Assembly (NCBI GenBank): GCA_017544835.1
Contig: JAFYDI010000114.1
Span: forward strand, 1-64,000
Direction: 5' to 3'
Source: Lachnospiraceae bacterium
Lineage (GTDB): Bacteria > Bacillota > Clostridia > Lachnospirales > Lachnospiraceae
Length of the DNA: 64,000 nucleotides
In this document: positions 9,218 through 17,543 of the stretch, piece after piece
Numbering within the stretch: the first letter of the stretch is position 1
How the letters are laid out: the number at the start of each line of letters is the position of its first letter
The notes under the pieces: model-generated
The model's input: the letters and a program-made list of their open reading frames with translations, nothing else
Told to the model about the DNA's origin: nothing
Databases searched by the model: none
Program-made: the position numbers and the translations under genes

Positions 9218-11440
9218 ATGTATCAGGTATTATTAATCGCTCAGGTCTTTACTGTTGCTATGGCCCTGTATGCGTCGTTTTCGCTTCTTAATTTCAGACT
9301 TGGAATAGATGCCAGATATTTAATAATGACTTCATGCTGCTTAAGCGTTTATTCGCTTGGGTATCTTTTGGAATTCTACGCCTCAGACAGGGCGACGGCG
9401 CTCTATGCCCTTCGTTTCCAGTATCTGGGGGTTTCTTTTGTCGGAACATTCTTCGCGCTTTTCGTACATTCATACTGCAGAATAGAATTGTCCAAAAAGC
9501 TGACGCGTATTATGATTTTCGCGAATATGGCAGTTTTGTGCTTTGCCCAGCAGTATATCGATTCGGGCTGGTATTTTAAGTCCGCGGAATGGTCAGCCGA
9601 CAGTGGCTTCCCTCACATGGAATATGTGCCGGGAGTGGGCTATATAGTTTACATAACATTTCTCGGGCTTACTCTTATCGGTGCCATGCTGGTGGCGCTT
9701 CGTTACAGGAAGACTGTATTCAAAGAAGTCGAAAGAAGAAGACTTGTCTATATTGTAATCATGTGTACCACGCCTTTTGTGGGCGTGACAATTGCCAGAA
9801 CTCATCTTTTCGGTGGCTACGACCCCACATGTATAGTCGTTGTCATTACCTTTAATCTGCTTGTCTATAACCTTACCCATTACAAGATGGTAAACGTCGT
9901 AAGTAAGGCTCTTCCGAGCCTGTATCGAGACCTCGGCCAGGGTATCATTATCACTGACGAAGACAGAAGGTATCTGGATTCTAACGTTACGGCAGAGCTT
10001 ATATTCCCGGAACTTAAGACCTGGAGCCCGGGTGTATCGGTAGACGAGCTCGGCCACGCTCTTTGTACTTTCGGCAACAACGATCCTTTTGAAATAAACG
10101 GAAGATTCTACCAGTCGGTAGCCAAGCCGTTACTTGAGCAGCATAGGCAGGTAGGCTATCTTATCACGATTTCCGATGTGACGGATATGCATACTCAGGT
10201 CGATGAGATGCGTACGCTCAAAGAAATGGCCGACAGCGCCAATGAAGCAAAGAGCATCTTTCTTGCCAACATGAGCCATGAGATGAGAACACCTCTTAAC
10301 GCAATCATCGGTATGGCGGAGCTTGCGGAGAGAGAAGAGGAAATGAAGCCCATAAGGGATTATCTTACGCAGATTAAGTCGTCGGGACGCATGCTTCTTG
10401 ATATTATCTGCGAGACGCTTGATTTATCGAAGGTTGAGTCGGGAAAGTTTGAAATACTGCCGGTTGAATTTAACACGCGCGATTTCTTAAACGGAGTCAT
10501 AAACGTTATAAATATGCGTATCGGCGACAAGGGCGTAGTGTTCAATGTGGATGTGGACCCCAACCTTCCGAGCTCTTTGTTTGGCGACGATATCCGTATC
10601 AGACAGGTAATGATTAACTTCCTCGGTAACGCCGTGAAGTACACGAGTACCGGTCACATCACCTTTAAGGTGGATTTTGAGCGCACGGAGAAGAGCAGTA
10701 TTATTCTTAAAGTTGCGGTCGAGGACACCGGTAACGGTATTACCAAAGAAGACCAGGAGAAGATATTCCACCCCTTCAGTCAGGTTGATATGAAGCGTAA
10801 CAGAAAGATTGTGGGCACAGGCCTCGGTCTTGCGATTTCTGCTAAGCTCATCGATCTTATGAGCGGTGACTACAGCGTAGAAAGTGAGTATGGGAAGGGC
10901 AGTACGTTTTATTTTTCCATTCCCTTGTACATAGTGGACGAGACGCCTATCGCGCCGGGAAGATTCAGAAAAGTAGCTAAGGTTCCCAAGTACGCATCCT
11001 ACAGCCTTTTTGGTATCACGGGCGACATTCCGACGGACGAAGACGACGAGGCAAGCAAGCTTCCGCAGTTTGAAAACGCCAAGGTTTTGGTAGTGGATGA
11101 TAACAAGGTTAACGTTAAGGTGCTTACGGCGTTTCTTAAGCAGTTTGGCATCGAAGCGGATGTGTGCTTTAATGGCCCGGAAGCCATAGAACACGCGGCG
11201 GACAAGGATTATGACGTAATCTTTATGGACCACATGATGCCCGACATGGACGGCGCGGAGGCTGCCACCAAGATTCGCCTTAACGAAGAGGGGCGTAAGA
11301 AAGCAATTATCATTGCCTGCAGCGCCAATGTTATGAAGGGTGCGGATGAGCTCTTTATAGAAAGCGGAATGGACGATTACATCTCTAAGCCCATACAGCT
11401 AAGCGTCCTGCAAAAGAAACTCACTCGCTATTTAAAATAA
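9218..11440 (+). CDS. Membrane hybrid sensor histidine kinase with receiver domain
   Basis: This two-component sensor has a multi-helix membrane region at the N-terminus (about 1-215, resembling 7TM histidine-kinase sensor modules), a PAS-like segment, HisKA with SHEMRTPLNAIIG (H354), and an HATPase_c domain (N box NFLGNAVKYT, G box GTGLGLAI). A C-terminal receiver carries the phospho-acceptor in VIFMDHMMPDMDG (D671). An upstream in-frame ATG at 9188 exists, but GGGAGG (9208-9213) places the start at 9218. No histidine phosphotransfer domain is fused; a free Hpt protein is encoded at 30292. It is the first gene of a three-gene block with a FIST protein and a hydrogenase-like EAL fusion, so it probably belongs to the same sensory circuit (inference). 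Confidence 0.9.
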   Translation: MYQVLLIAQVFTVAMALYASFSLLNFRLGIDARYLIMTSCCLSVYSLGYLLEFYASDRATALYALRFQYLGVSFVGTFFALFVHSYCRIELSKKLTRIMIFANMAVLCFAQQYIDSGWYFKSAEWSADSGFPHMEYVPGVGYIVYITFLGLTLIGAMLVALRYRKTVFKEVERRRLVYIVIMCTTPFVGVTIARTHLFGGYDPTCIVVVITFNLLVYNLTHYKMVNVVSKALPSLYRDLGQGIIITDEDRRYLDSNVTAELIFPELKTWSPGVSVDELGHALCTFGNNDPFEINGRFYQSVAKPLLEQHRQVGYLITISDVTDMHTQVDEMRTLKEMADSANEAKSIFLANMSHEMRTPLNAIIGMAELAEREEEMKPIRDYLTQIKSSGRMLLDIICETLDLSKVESGKFEILPVEFNTRDFLNGVINVINMRIGDKGVVFNVDVDPNLPSSLFGDDIRIRQVMINFLGNAVKYTSTGHITFKVDFERTEKSSIILKVAVEDTGNGITKEDQEKIFHPFSQVDMKRNRKIVGTGLGLAISAKLIDLMSGDYSVESEYGKGSTFYFSIPLYIVDETPIAPGRFRKVAKVPKYASYSLFGITGDIPTDEDDEASKLPQFENAKVLVVDDNKVNVKVLTAFLKQFGIEADVCFNGPEAIEHAADKDYDVIFMDHMMPDMDGAEAATKIRLNEEGRKKAIIIACSANVMKGADELFIESGMDDYISKPIQLSVLQKKLTRYLK

Positions 11441-11528
11441 GCGGAAGTTTAATAGTTTGGTAAGAAAACTTTGGTAAGATTCAAGCATAGAAAAATGCGG
11501 AAAATCCATGAAACGGGAGAATCTTTAC

Positions 11529-12641
11529 ATGGTTGACGGTATTGTTGCATACAGTGAACTGAATAATTCCGAAGAAGCGATTGAGGATATCTTAAAACAG
11601 ATAAGCAAGAAGGGAAATCCTCTGCTTATTATCTTTGCGTCGCCGGAAGGTCCCTTTAAGACCTATACGGAGCGGTTCAAAAAAGCGTTTCCAAAGGCTG
11701 AAGTTATGGGCTGTACCACCTTTGTGGGAATGTCGTCCAAAGGCTCGGGTAAGAATTGTCTGGTGGCATGGGCCATTACGGACGGAGTGGCGGTAGCATC
11801 AGGCGTGCTGCTTGAGACAAGGCACTACCCCATGAAGTATGCCGATAACGTTGAGAAAGCCGTCAAAGCGGTAAACGGTGGCAAGAATACCGTGTGCATT
11901 GACTTTAGCACCGCCGCAGGCAACTGTGAAGAACTGATTCAGGATACATTCCGAAGCGTACTTGAAAAAAAACACATTCCCGTAGCGGGCGGCACAGCAG
12001 GAGCAACGGCGCCGGAAGAGACTACATACGTATCGCTTAACGGAGAGGTTTACGAAGAAGCGGCTGTTTTCCTGATAATTAAGAATTTAACAGGCAAGGT
12101 TTTTATATACAAAGAAAACATCTACAAGCCCTCAGGCATGATAGTAACCGCCACAGACGTTGATTGCGAGGAAAGAGTCGTATATGAATTCGACAACGTT
12201 CCTGCAATTGTGGCACTGGCGAGCAAGCTTGGAGTAAAGCTTGACAAAGTGCTTGAGAATCTTGCCGAGCACCCCCTTGGAAGAATCACCGGCAAGGACA
12301 TATACATCACTGATATGAGAGGCGCAAGCTCCGACGGAAGTATCACATATTATGCAAGAATCTATAACCAGACAAAGCTTGCGATACTTGAACCGGACGA
12401 TGTGGAGACGGTATGGAAACAAACTGCGGCAGCAGTCAAAGAGGTTGTTCCCAAACCGTCCATGACATATGCAATCAACTGTTATACGCGTGTTCTTTTT
12501 TTTGAAAGACATAATCGACTCAACGATTACAACGAGGTTATGAAGAGAGAATACGGTCAGTATGCAAGCATGGCGGGCTTTGGAGAGCAGTTCAATTACG
12601 AGCATTTTAACGCGACGATGGTTTTGGTGGTATTTGAATAA
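11529..12641 (+). CDS. FIST-domain signal transduction protein
   Basis: The product (about 370 aa) matches FIST_N and FIST_C domains, a proposed small-ligand sensor found beside signalling genes. Seen are the opening VAYSELNNSEEAIEDIL, the central MGCTTFVGMSSKG (FIST_N), and the C-terminal segment ending LFFERHNRLN...GFGEQFNYEHFNATMVLVVF, where FIST_C proteins usually carry N...GEI-like motifs. There is no membrane segment or signal peptide. ATG 11508 is in frame, but GGGAG at 11515-11519 fits ATG 11529 and mirrors the GGGAG spacing of neighbouring genes. It lies 21 nt ahead of the hydrogenase-like gene. FIST proteins are known neighbours of iron-hydrogenase-like and kinase genes in clostridia; the ligand is unknown. 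Confidence 0.8.
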   Translation: MVDGIVAYSELNNSEEAIEDILKQISKKGNPLLIIFASPEGPFKTYTERFKKAFPKAEVMGCTTFVGMSSKGSGKNCLVAWAITDGVAVASGVLLETRHYPMKYADNVEKAVKAVNGGKNTVCIDFSTAAGNCEELIQDTFRSVLEKKHIPVAGGTAGATAPEETTYVSLNGEVYEEAAVFLIIKNLTGKVFIYKENIYKPSGMIVTATDVDCEERVVYEFDNVPAIVALASKLGVKLDKVLENLAEHPLGRITGKDIYITDMRGASSDGSITYYARIYNQTKLAILEPDDVETVWKQTAAAVKEVVPKPSMTYAINCYTRVLFFERHNRLNDYNEVMKREYGQYASMAGFGEQFNYEHFNATMVLVVFE

Positions 12642-12662
12642 ATTATAACGGGAGTACTTAGT

Positions 12663-15233
12663 ATGAGCCGTTTTAACGAAGGAACAGTTTATACAAACGA
12701 CAAATGTATAGGTTGCAGCAAATGTATCAGCGTCTGCCCGGTTTTCGGTGCGAATGTCTCAAGGACAATCGGCGGAAGACAAGTGGTGGAGGTTTCAAAA
12801 AAGTGCATTGACTGTGGCCTTTGCGTTGTGGCATGCGAACACGGAGCAAGAGAGTACAAGGACGATTTTGAGGCAGTCCTTAAGGCACTTTCCGATAAAA
12901 AGAAAGTCTCTGCCCTTATAGACCCTGTTCTTTACCTGATATACGGAGACAAGGCACATGAGATACTCGGATTCTTAAGGGATATGGGTATTTATAAGAT
13001 ATACGATGTGGCTTACGGCGCAGAGATATGCATGTATGCTCATGCCAAGTATATTAAGGAGCATATTGATAATAACGGCCAGTGCAGACAGTTTATTGCC
13101 AACACCTGCGGCGCTTTGAATAATTATATCGCAACGGTTTCACCTCAGCTTATCCCGCTTGTGATACCGGTTCATTCGTCTGTTACCTGTACGGCAATAT
13201 ATGCCAGAAAATACTTAAAGGATGATTCCGAATTCGTTGTTATTTCGCCATGTATCACTCAGGTGGATGAAATCAGAAACGCTGATTCGGGCATGCATAT
13301 AACATACAGTGTGACCATAGATTCCCTTATGAATTACATTGGGACCAAGGGCATTGGTACAAGAAGGGCTGAGGCGGATCTTACCGCTGAAGGACTTGGC
13401 AACATTATCGCTTACAACGACGGATTTATAGAGGGCGTATCCGCTTTCTTTTCCAAAGAAGAGATATTCACAAATCTCGGCGGCATAAAGGATGTTAACA
13501 TAGAGAATCTTTCAGATTTGTCGGGAATCAAGAAGCCGAGACATTCTCTTATGGTTACGGCGGATGTCTGCAGAGGCGGATGTGTGTGCGGAACCGGCCT
13601 TAAGATTTCTGACGTATCCTTAAGCGCCACACTTGATAATTACAGAAAGATAAGGGCGACCAGCTTTAATTTCGTCAACTCCTGTATCAGCCCGGACGAG
13701 TACTATACAAGAATGACCGGCGTATACAAGGACTTAAATTTCGACGACTTTTCCAAGACCTTAAGTGACAGATACAGACAGCCTTATATCGTGCCGGAAG
13801 ATGCCATAAACGACATTTTCAATAACATGCACAAAGATACCGCGGCTAAGAGATCCATTAACTGTCGTTCCTGCGGATACAAGACCTGTAGAGACTTTGC
13901 GATTGCGGTAAGTAACGGTTATGCGAGAATGCAGGACTGCGTTCACTTCATGAACGACGACCTTAAATTCTCGGCACTGCTTGATAAGATGTCGGGTGTT
14001 GCCAACCGTGAAGGATTTGCCAAGAAAGCCAACGATATTATAGAGAATAATCCCAACAAGAACTATGTTCTTTTGGTGGGTAATGTTAATAAGCTTAAGA
14101 ACGTTAACGACTTGTACGGTACCGAGATGGGCGATATGGTGCTTATTCATATTGCCAAGACCATTGAGGCAATGATAGGCGTACACGGAACCTGCGGACG
14201 TTTCGGCGGCGGTGTCTTCGCCGTGTTGGTGGAAGATAAGCCTCAATATACAAGCGAATTAATGCATCTTGAAAGCTTTAATGCATCAAGGCTGGGTGTA
14301 TTCTTCCCTATTACCATTCGTTTCGGAATGTATAGGATTACGGACCATGCGCCTAAGCTTTCTAACATCGTTAACCTTTGTACCTACGCGGCCGACAAGG
14401 CTACCGACAGAACCAAGAACACATTTATCGAATATACGGATACAATGCGTAAAGAGATGCAGGAAGAGACCGACATCACCCTTAAGATGCGTGATGCCAT
14501 GACCGAAGGCGAATTCGTGCTCTTTATGCAGCCTCAGTACAATCACCAAAACGGCAAGATGGTCGGCGCAGAGGCATTGTGCCGCTGGCTTAAGCAGGAC
14601 GGAAGCATAGTCTCCCCGGGCATATTCATACCCGTATTTGAGAAGAATGGTTTCATTAAGGAACTCGACAAATACGTCTGGGAGAGCGCTTTCAAACTCG
14701 TTCAGCAGTGGGAGAAAACCGGCGGGCCTCAGGTGCCGATATCGGTTAATATATCGCGTGTCAGTCTTGAGAACGACGAAGTGGTAGATGTTATCAGGGG
14801 ACTTGCCAAGAAGTACCCTATCGATAAAAAGAATCTCTACTTCGAAATTACCGAGAGTGCCTACATGAAGGATCAGGCGGCCCTTACGGAGCGAGTATAC
14901 AAGTTAAAAGAAATCGGCTTCGCTATTGCCATGGATGACTTCGGAAGCGGATATTCATCACTTAACTCCCTTAAGGACATACCGATTGACGTACTTAAGC
15001 TTGACATGGGCTTCTTACGAGGCGGTACCAATGTAGAACGCGGTAACGAAATCATTACTTACATGGTACACATGGCCAAGGCGTTAAAGCTTAAGATAGT
15101 GGCGGAAGGAGTAGAGTACAAAGAACAGGCGGACTTCTTAACCGAAGAAGGCTGCGACGTAATCCAGGGTTACTTCTACGCACGCCCGATGCCGCTTGCG
15201 GATTTTGAAGCGAAAGTTAAAACCGAAACATGA
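12663..15233 (+). CDS. Ferredoxin/iron-hydrogenase-like sensor fused to degenerate GGDEF and EAL domains
   Basis: This is an 856-aa cytoplasmic fusion. An N-terminal two-cluster ferredoxin (C15, C18, C21, C25; C48, C51, C54, C58) precedes a divergent [FeFe]-hydrogenase large-subunit domain. The H-cluster positions are altered: the first motif keeps one cysteine (NTCGAL, C149; a second at about C175), the second is SPC (C197), and the third is VCRGGCVCG (C303, C307). A short Fe-S motif CRSCGYKTC follows near residue 400. The GGDEF domain is degenerate (GGGVF near 515). The EAL domain has intact signatures (GAEALCRW with E637; DDFGSGYSSL). The likely output is redox- or H2-responsive hydrolysis of cyclic di-GMP, which is inference. 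The gene ends just before a strong terminator. Confidence 0.85.
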   Translation: MSRFNEGTVYTNDKCIGCSKCISVCPVFGANVSRTIGGRQVVEVSKKCIDCGLCVVACEHGAREYKDDFEAVLKALSDKKKVSALIDPVLYLIYGDKAHEILGFLRDMGIYKIYDVAYGAEICMYAHAKYIKEHIDNNGQCRQFIANTCGALNNYIATVSPQLIPLVIPVHSSVTCTAIYARKYLKDDSEFVVISPCITQVDEIRNADSGMHITYSVTIDSLMNYIGTKGIGTRRAEADLTAEGLGNIIAYNDGFIEGVSAFFSKEEIFTNLGGIKDVNIENLSDLSGIKKPRHSLMVTADVCRGGCVCGTGLKISDVSLSATLDNYRKIRATSFNFVNSCISPDEYYTRMTGVYKDLNFDDFSKTLSDRYRQPYIVPEDAINDIFNNMHKDTAAKRSINCRSCGYKTCRDFAIAVSNGYARMQDCVHFMNDDLKFSALLDKMSGVANREGFAKKANDIIENNPNKNYVLLVGNVNKLKNVNDLYGTEMGDMVLIHIAKTIEAMIGVHGTCGRFGGGVFAVLVEDKPQYTSELMHLESFNASRLGVFFPITIRFGMYRITDHAPKLSNIVNLCTYAADKATDRTKNTFIEYTDTMRKEMQEETDITLKMRDAMTEGEFVLFMQPQYNHQNGKMVGAEALCRWLKQDGSIVSPGIFIPVFEKNGFIKELDKYVWESAFKLVQQWEKTGGPQVPISVNISRVSLENDEVVDVIRGLAKKYPIDKKNLYFEITESAYMKDQAALTERVYKLKEIGFAIAMDDFGSGYSSLNSLKDIPIDVLKLDMGFLRGGTNVERGNEIITYMVHMAKALKLKIVAEGVEYKEQADFLTEEGCDVIQGYFYARPMPLADFEAKVKTET

Positions 15234-15234
15234 T

Positions 15235-15262
15235 AAAAATCCCCCAAGTCGGGGGATTTTTG
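15235..15262 (+). terminator. Rho-independent terminator of the kinase/FIST/hydrogenase-like block
   Basis: AAAATCCCCC, a 5-nt loop (AAGTC) and GGGGGATTTTT form a compact stem ending in T5. It follows the TGA of the hydrogenase-like fusion directly and separates the block from the K+ channel gene. Confidence 0.9.
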
Positions 15263-15301
15263 TTATAATCAAGATAATAAAATGTTTGGGGGAGTTTTAA
15301 G

Positions 15302-16486
15302 TTGACTTCAAAGGCTAAGAACTTAAAGAAACGTATCTTTGACATAATTCAGATAGGTAACGGCAAGGACTTTGTAAGTAAGTTCTTTGATGTATTTATT
15401 GCTCTTGTAATTCTTGTAAGCCTATCGGCCACAATTCTTTCAACTTTCTCGGAATTTAAGAAGTATGAGGCGATTCTCGAGGTTATTGAGCTTGTATCGG
15501 TTATTATTTTCACCATAGAATACGTGTTAAGGCTTTGGACTGCCAATTACCTGTATCCTAAGAAGAAGGGGATTTCGTCTCGCCTTGCGTTTATCTTCTC
15601 GGCTTCGGGAATCATAGATTTAATCACTTTCTTTCCCTACTATCTGCCGATAGTATTTCCTGCCGGCGCGGTGGCCTTCAGAATCTTCAGAGTGATTCGA
15701 ATATTAAGACTCTTTAAGATTAATACACGCTATGATGCTTTCAACGTCATCCTTGACGTACTTAAAGAAAAGAGAAAACAGATTTTTTCTTCGGTAGTGA
15801 TGGTACTAATCCTCATGGTGGCATCGTCACTGTGCATGTATTCTCTGGAGCACGAAGCGCAGCCCGATAAGTTTAAGAATGCTTTTTCCGGTATCTGGTG
15901 GTCTACGTCGACCCTGCTTACCATAGGATATGGTGACATCTATCCTGTAACCGTAGGCGGCAAGATAATGGCCATTATAATATCGTTCCTCGGCGTAGGA
16001 ATGGTAGCTATCCCTACAGGTATTATTTCCGCAGGATTTGTTGAAACCTACACCCGCATCAACCGTATTGTTTTCAAGGAAGAAGAGAAGCCGTTACATT
16101 TCGTAACGAGCGTAATGGTCAAGGACCACCCTTGGAACGGTAAACAGGTTTCGGAGATTGTGATGCCTCCGGAGACCATACTTGTAATAGTAATTCGTGA
16201 TGATGAGGAAATCCTTCCCGACGGCGACACGGTACTTCAGGAAGATGACGTGCTTATCTTTGCCGCTAAGCGCTTTGATGAGAATCAAGGCATGAACCTT
16301 TCGGAGATTACCATCAAGGACGAACACGAGTGGATAGGGGCACCGCTTCGCAAGCTGGATATTTCGAGACAGGCGCTTGTGGTTATGATTAAGCGCCGAG
16401 GCAAGATTATCATTCCTAAGGGCGACACAATCATCAAAGCCGGCGATGAGCTGGTAATGTATACGAATAAATACCAAAAAGAATAA
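15302..16486 (+). CDS. Voltage-gated-type K+ channel with C-terminal TrkA_C domains
   Basis: This is a 394-aa six-helix potassium channel. A cytoplasmic N-terminus is followed by S1-S4; S4 carries regularly spaced arginines (RIFRVIRILRLFK). The pore loop has the K+ selectivity filter TIGYGD near residue 206. The cytoplasmic tail has two TrkA_C-like modules (about 260-320 and 330-392), the second containing IIPKGDTIIKAGDELVMYTN. No nucleotide-binding TrkA_N (Rossmann) domain lies between them. The start is TTG at 15302 with GGGGGAG upstream at 8-nt spacing; no nearby in-frame ATG competes. Single-gene unit with its own promoter region and terminator. Confidence 0.88.
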   Translation: MTSKAKNLKKRIFDIIQIGNGKDFVSKFFDVFIALVILVSLSATILSTFSEFKKYEAILEVIELVSVIIFTIEYVLRLWTANYLYPKKKGISSRLAFIFSASGIIDLITFFPYYLPIVFPAGAVAFRIFRVIRILRLFKINTRYDAFNVILDVLKEKRKQIFSSVVMVLILMVASSLCMYSLEHEAQPDKFKNAFSGIWWSTSTLLTIGYGDIYPVTVGGKIMAIIISFLGVGMVAIPTGIISAGFVETYTRINRIVFKEEEKPLHFVTSVMVKDHPWNGKQVSEIVMPPETILVIVIRDDEEILPDGDTVLQEDDVLIFAAKRFDENQGMNLSEITIKDEHEWIGAPLRKLDISRQALVVMIKRRGKIIIPKGDTIIKAGDELVMYTNKYQKE

Positions 16487-16524
16487 TAGGCCTCGCACGC
16501 AAGTAGACTTGAAGGATTACAGAC

Positions 16525-16565
16525 AAAGCGTTTTTGGAGATATAGTATCTTCAAAGGCGCTTTTT
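16525..16565 (+). terminator. Probable terminator of the K+ channel gene
   Basis: AAAGCG, TTTG and AGATA pair with TATCT, CAAA and CGCTTT around the loop TAG, with short internal bulges; TTTTT follows. The T-run touches the first unit of the adjoining repeat array. Confidence 0.65.
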
Positions 16566-16884
16566 GACTAAGACAAGAAAAATGTTACTACTTAGTCAAC
16601 GAAGTCGTTTTTGAGAAAGGCGATAAAACGGAATTGTTGACTAAGATAAGAAAAACACAATCTCTTAGTCAATGCTTGGTCGCAGTAATGTTGACTAAGG
16701 AAAAGAAATCATAATTGCTTAGTCAAAGAAATGCCTTATATTACGATAGGAGAATGCTTTCAAAAGCGCTTTTTTCCTCATTTTGTTGACTAAGAGAAGT
16801 CTTACACCAGTGTTTAGTCAAAAAAAATAGGAAAATTTCGAAAAACGCATGACTAAATGGGCTTTGTGGCAATTGTTTAGTCAA
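16564..16884. repeat. Array of five 36-bp inverted-repeat units (TTGACTAAG-N18-CTTAGTCAA)
   Basis: Five units, each exactly 36 bp, lie at 16564-16599, 16637-16672, 16691-16726, 16786-16821 and 16849-16884. Every unit has a 9-bp left arm TTGACTAAG, an 18-nt centre and a right arm CTTAGTCAA. Units 1-3 have perfect arms. Unit 4 has TTTAGTCAA on the right, and unit 5 has ATGACTAAA and TTTAGTCAA. The centres are unrelated except for an A-rich similarity in units 1 and 2. Start-to-start spacing is irregular (73, 54, 95, 63 bp). The array fills most of the 541-bp gap before the ECF sigma gene. It is not a CRISPR. It could be a cluster of operators or a set of RNA hairpins; no function is known to me. 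Confidence 0.85.
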
Positions 16885-17027
16885 CATTATGGCAGAGCTG
16901 AACGCAGAGCGAACATAAGGGATTAGAATTTTATATAATATTTCAAATAAAATGAAACAATTCATGCCGATTTTTAATCTAATGTATTGAAAGGGCCGGA
17001 CCTTATCAGAGAAAAGCGAGAGTAAAA

Positions 17028-17543
17028 ATGAGCGAACTGCAAACAGAAAGACTCATAAAGGCTGCCAAAAGAAAGAATGCTGACGCATTCTCGAAACTTA
17101 TTGACAGTCAGATGCAGTCTCTTTACAAAACAGCATACGCGATAGTTAAGAACAACGACGATGCGGCAGACGCCATATCCGAGACCGTTTTGATATGTTG
17201 GGAGAAGCTTCAGACGCTTAAGAAGAATCAGTATTTTAAGACATGGATTACCAGGATTCTTATAAACGAGTGCTACAAGATTCTTAAGAACAATTCAAGC
17301 ATTGTAAGGTTTGAGGATATGGTAGTGGAAGAAGGCACGGAAGATGTGCATAATCTGGAGTTTGAAGAGGCACTTGATACTCTTGACGATAAGTACAGAG
17401 TAATTGTGGTGTTATACTATTCCCAAGGCTTCTCAACCAAGGAAATAGCGCACATACTTAAGATTCCGGAGGGCACAGTCCGCACCAGATTGTCGCGCGC
17501 CAGAGAACAGCTTAAGAAATACTATGAGGAGCAATCGGTATGA
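17028..17543 (+). CDS. ECF-type RNA polymerase sigma factor (first of two)
   Basis: The 171-aa protein has sigma-70 region 2 (about 15-85, with AYAIVKNNDDAADAISETVLICWEKL and the -10-binding segment FKTWITRILINECYKIL) and region 4 (about 110-165, DDKYRVIVVLYYSQGFSTKEIAHILKIPEGTVRTRLSRAREQL). There is no region 1.1 or 3, so this is an ECF (group 4) factor. Its stop overlaps the next gene (ATGA). That gene encodes a single-pass membrane protein, the usual arrangement for a sigma factor held by a membrane anti-sigma partner. Upstream lies the five-unit 36-bp repeat array. A TGAAAC sequence at 16953-16958 could be an ECF -35 element, but no matching -10 was found. Confidence 0.92.
   Translation: MSELQTERLIKAAKRKNADAFSKLIDSQMQSLYKTAYAIVKNNDDAADAISETVLICWEKLQTLKKNQYFKTWITRILINECYKILKNNSSIVRFEDMVVEEGTEDVHNLEFEEALDTLDDKYRVIVVLYYSQGFSTKEIAHILKIPEGTVRTRLSRAREQLKKYYEEQSV

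Noticed and set aside
16564..16884. CRISPR array or integron attC-like sites
   Set aside because: Units have conserved ends only, the centres differ completely, spacing is irregular, and there are no cas or integrase genes.
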